A stretch of 5,752 nucleotides of DNA from the NCBI GenBank assembly GCA_035649275.1, contig DASRJW010000106.1, positions 1 through 5,752 of the forward strand, written 5' to 3'. Made by a program: the position numbers and the translations under genes. Origin of the DNA: Candidatus Krumholzibacteriia bacterium (lineage in GTDB: Bacteria > Krumholzibacteriota > Krumholzibacteriia > G020349025). Numbering within the stretch: position 1 is the stretch's first letter; every line of letters starts with the position of its first letter. The notes below the pieces were generated by a model that was not told the DNA's origin, ran no database searches, and saw only the letters and a list, made by a program, of their open reading frames with translations. Of this stretch, positions 5,287 to 5,752 are shown piece by piece.

Positions 5287-5752
5287 GCGCGGTAGGCCGG
5301 CGGCGGGCGTCTCCCGTTCCGGAACGTCCGTGCTCGGATCCGGAGAGGCCTGGCAGCTCTCGGGAAGTGCGGCGTTCAGGATCGTGGCCAGCAGCTGTCC
5401 CGTCGGATCACCGGGAGGCCCTGACGCCGCCTGCACATCCTCCCACCAGAAAGACATCAGAACGGTGTTCCAGCTCGTCGCAGGATTCGCGTTCATCACG
5501 ATGGCGCCGTCACCGAGCGTCTGGCCGTTCTTGAACCGGTGGGTGACGACGGCCGTACCGCTGGCCCCGAGAGCGTCGTAGTCGCGTAACGTCGTGCAGC
5601 TCGCGCTTCCGAGATTGAAGAGATCTGCGGTGAAGTCGATGCTGGTGCCATCCTCCCAGGTGAAGGAGGTCTGGCCATCCACGTCAGGATGCTTGCTCGA
5701 TCCCTGGTTCGCGGCAACGAAGACGACGCCCATCTCGTTGGTGAGTAGCGGA
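5011..5752 (-). CDS. Secreted protein with C-terminal sorting-type Ig domain, N-terminus beyond the window
   Basis: The frame is open to the right edge, with P-L-L-T-N-E preceding the first Met at 5733, so the 246 residues seen are almost certainly only the C-terminal part of a larger exported protein. Numbered from the Met at 5733, residues 1 to about 125 contain G-V-V-F-V-A-A-N-Q-G (2-11), a Trp/Asp-rich strand region, T-A-V-V-T-H-R-F (60-67), and V-L-M-S-F-W-W-E-D-V (91-100) followed by a helix-like L-L-A-T-I-L-N-A-A-L (114-123). The latter resembles the end of class I glutamine-amidotransferase-like domains found in secreted proteins of this kind, where a phrase like T-V-x-x-x-F-[PW]-W-E precedes a final helix; this is a low-confidence inference and no catalytic residue is in view. 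A linker with Pro, Ser and Asp (about 127-146) leads to the sorting-type domain, N-P-F-N-P at 159-163 and W-D-G-R-D at 206-210, ending L-R. Two cysteines (46 and 127) could pair outside the cell. It converges with the protease across 15 bases. Confidence 0.85.
   Translation of the reverse strand, partial: PLLTNEMGVVFVAANQGSSKHPDVDGQTSFTWEDGTSIDFTADLFNLGSASCTTLRDYDALGASGTAVVTHRFKNGQTLGDGAIVMNANPATSWNTVLMSFWWEDVQAASGPPGDPTGQLLATILNAALPESCQASPDPSTDVPERETPAAGLPRLTLLHPNVPNPFNPVTTIRFDLAREGRVDLGIYDVAGRRVRKLVDGVLARDRHQVTWDGRDAGGRQVPSGVYIYRLVAADADLSRKLIVLR

Overview
The window is high-GC DNA (about two-thirds G+C by eye) packed with genes and very little spacer. Two secreted proteins end in the same C-terminal domain of the FlgD-like Ig / type IX sorting-signal kind (N-P-F-N-P motif, then D-[IV]-A-G-R-R-V-R, W-D-G-R-D and S-G-[LV]-Y). 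High GC plus such tails suggests an uncultured lineage in or near the FCB group, for example Candidatus Eisenbacteria, Krumholzibacteriota or Latescibacterota. This is an inference from two protein tails and base composition; no rRNA or marker gene is present.

Layout, left to right. (1) The last 38 codons of a plus-strand gene end at 119; the tail looks like the C-terminus of a VOC-fold (methylmalonyl-CoA epimerase/glyoxalase-like) protein. (2) A minus-strand two-gene operon follows, read right to left: a full-length NodU/CmcH-type carbamoyltransferase (2967 to 1204) and, 7 bases after it, a 357-residue predicted beta-propeller protein of unknown function (1196 to 123). (3) A 204-base divergent intergenic region (2968-3171) carries a candidate promoter in each direction, both with a TGCTAnCCT extended -10-like element. 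(4) A plus-strand exported subtilisin-like protease of the bacillopeptidase F-like type (3172-4995) has a signal peptide, propeptide, complete catalytic triad and sorting-type tail. (5) A minus-strand secreted protein (from beyond 5752 to 5011) is cut by the window edge. It converges on the protease with a 15-base gap and ends in a homologous tail.

How the genes may work together. The carbamoyltransferase and propeller genes are almost certainly co-transcribed, and NodU-family enzymes typically carbamoylate sugars or secondary metabolites, so the pair may modify or handle a surface glycan or a small molecule; no glycosyltransferase is visible to fix the substrate. The protease and its convergent neighbour are probably both exported by one C-terminal-signal route, but nothing shows that they share a pathway with the carbamoyltransferase operon.

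I found no tRNA, rRNA, CRISPR array, transposase or attachment site. No non-coding stretch reaches 300 bases. The least explained element is the conserved-looking propeller protein coupled to the carbamoyltransferase.
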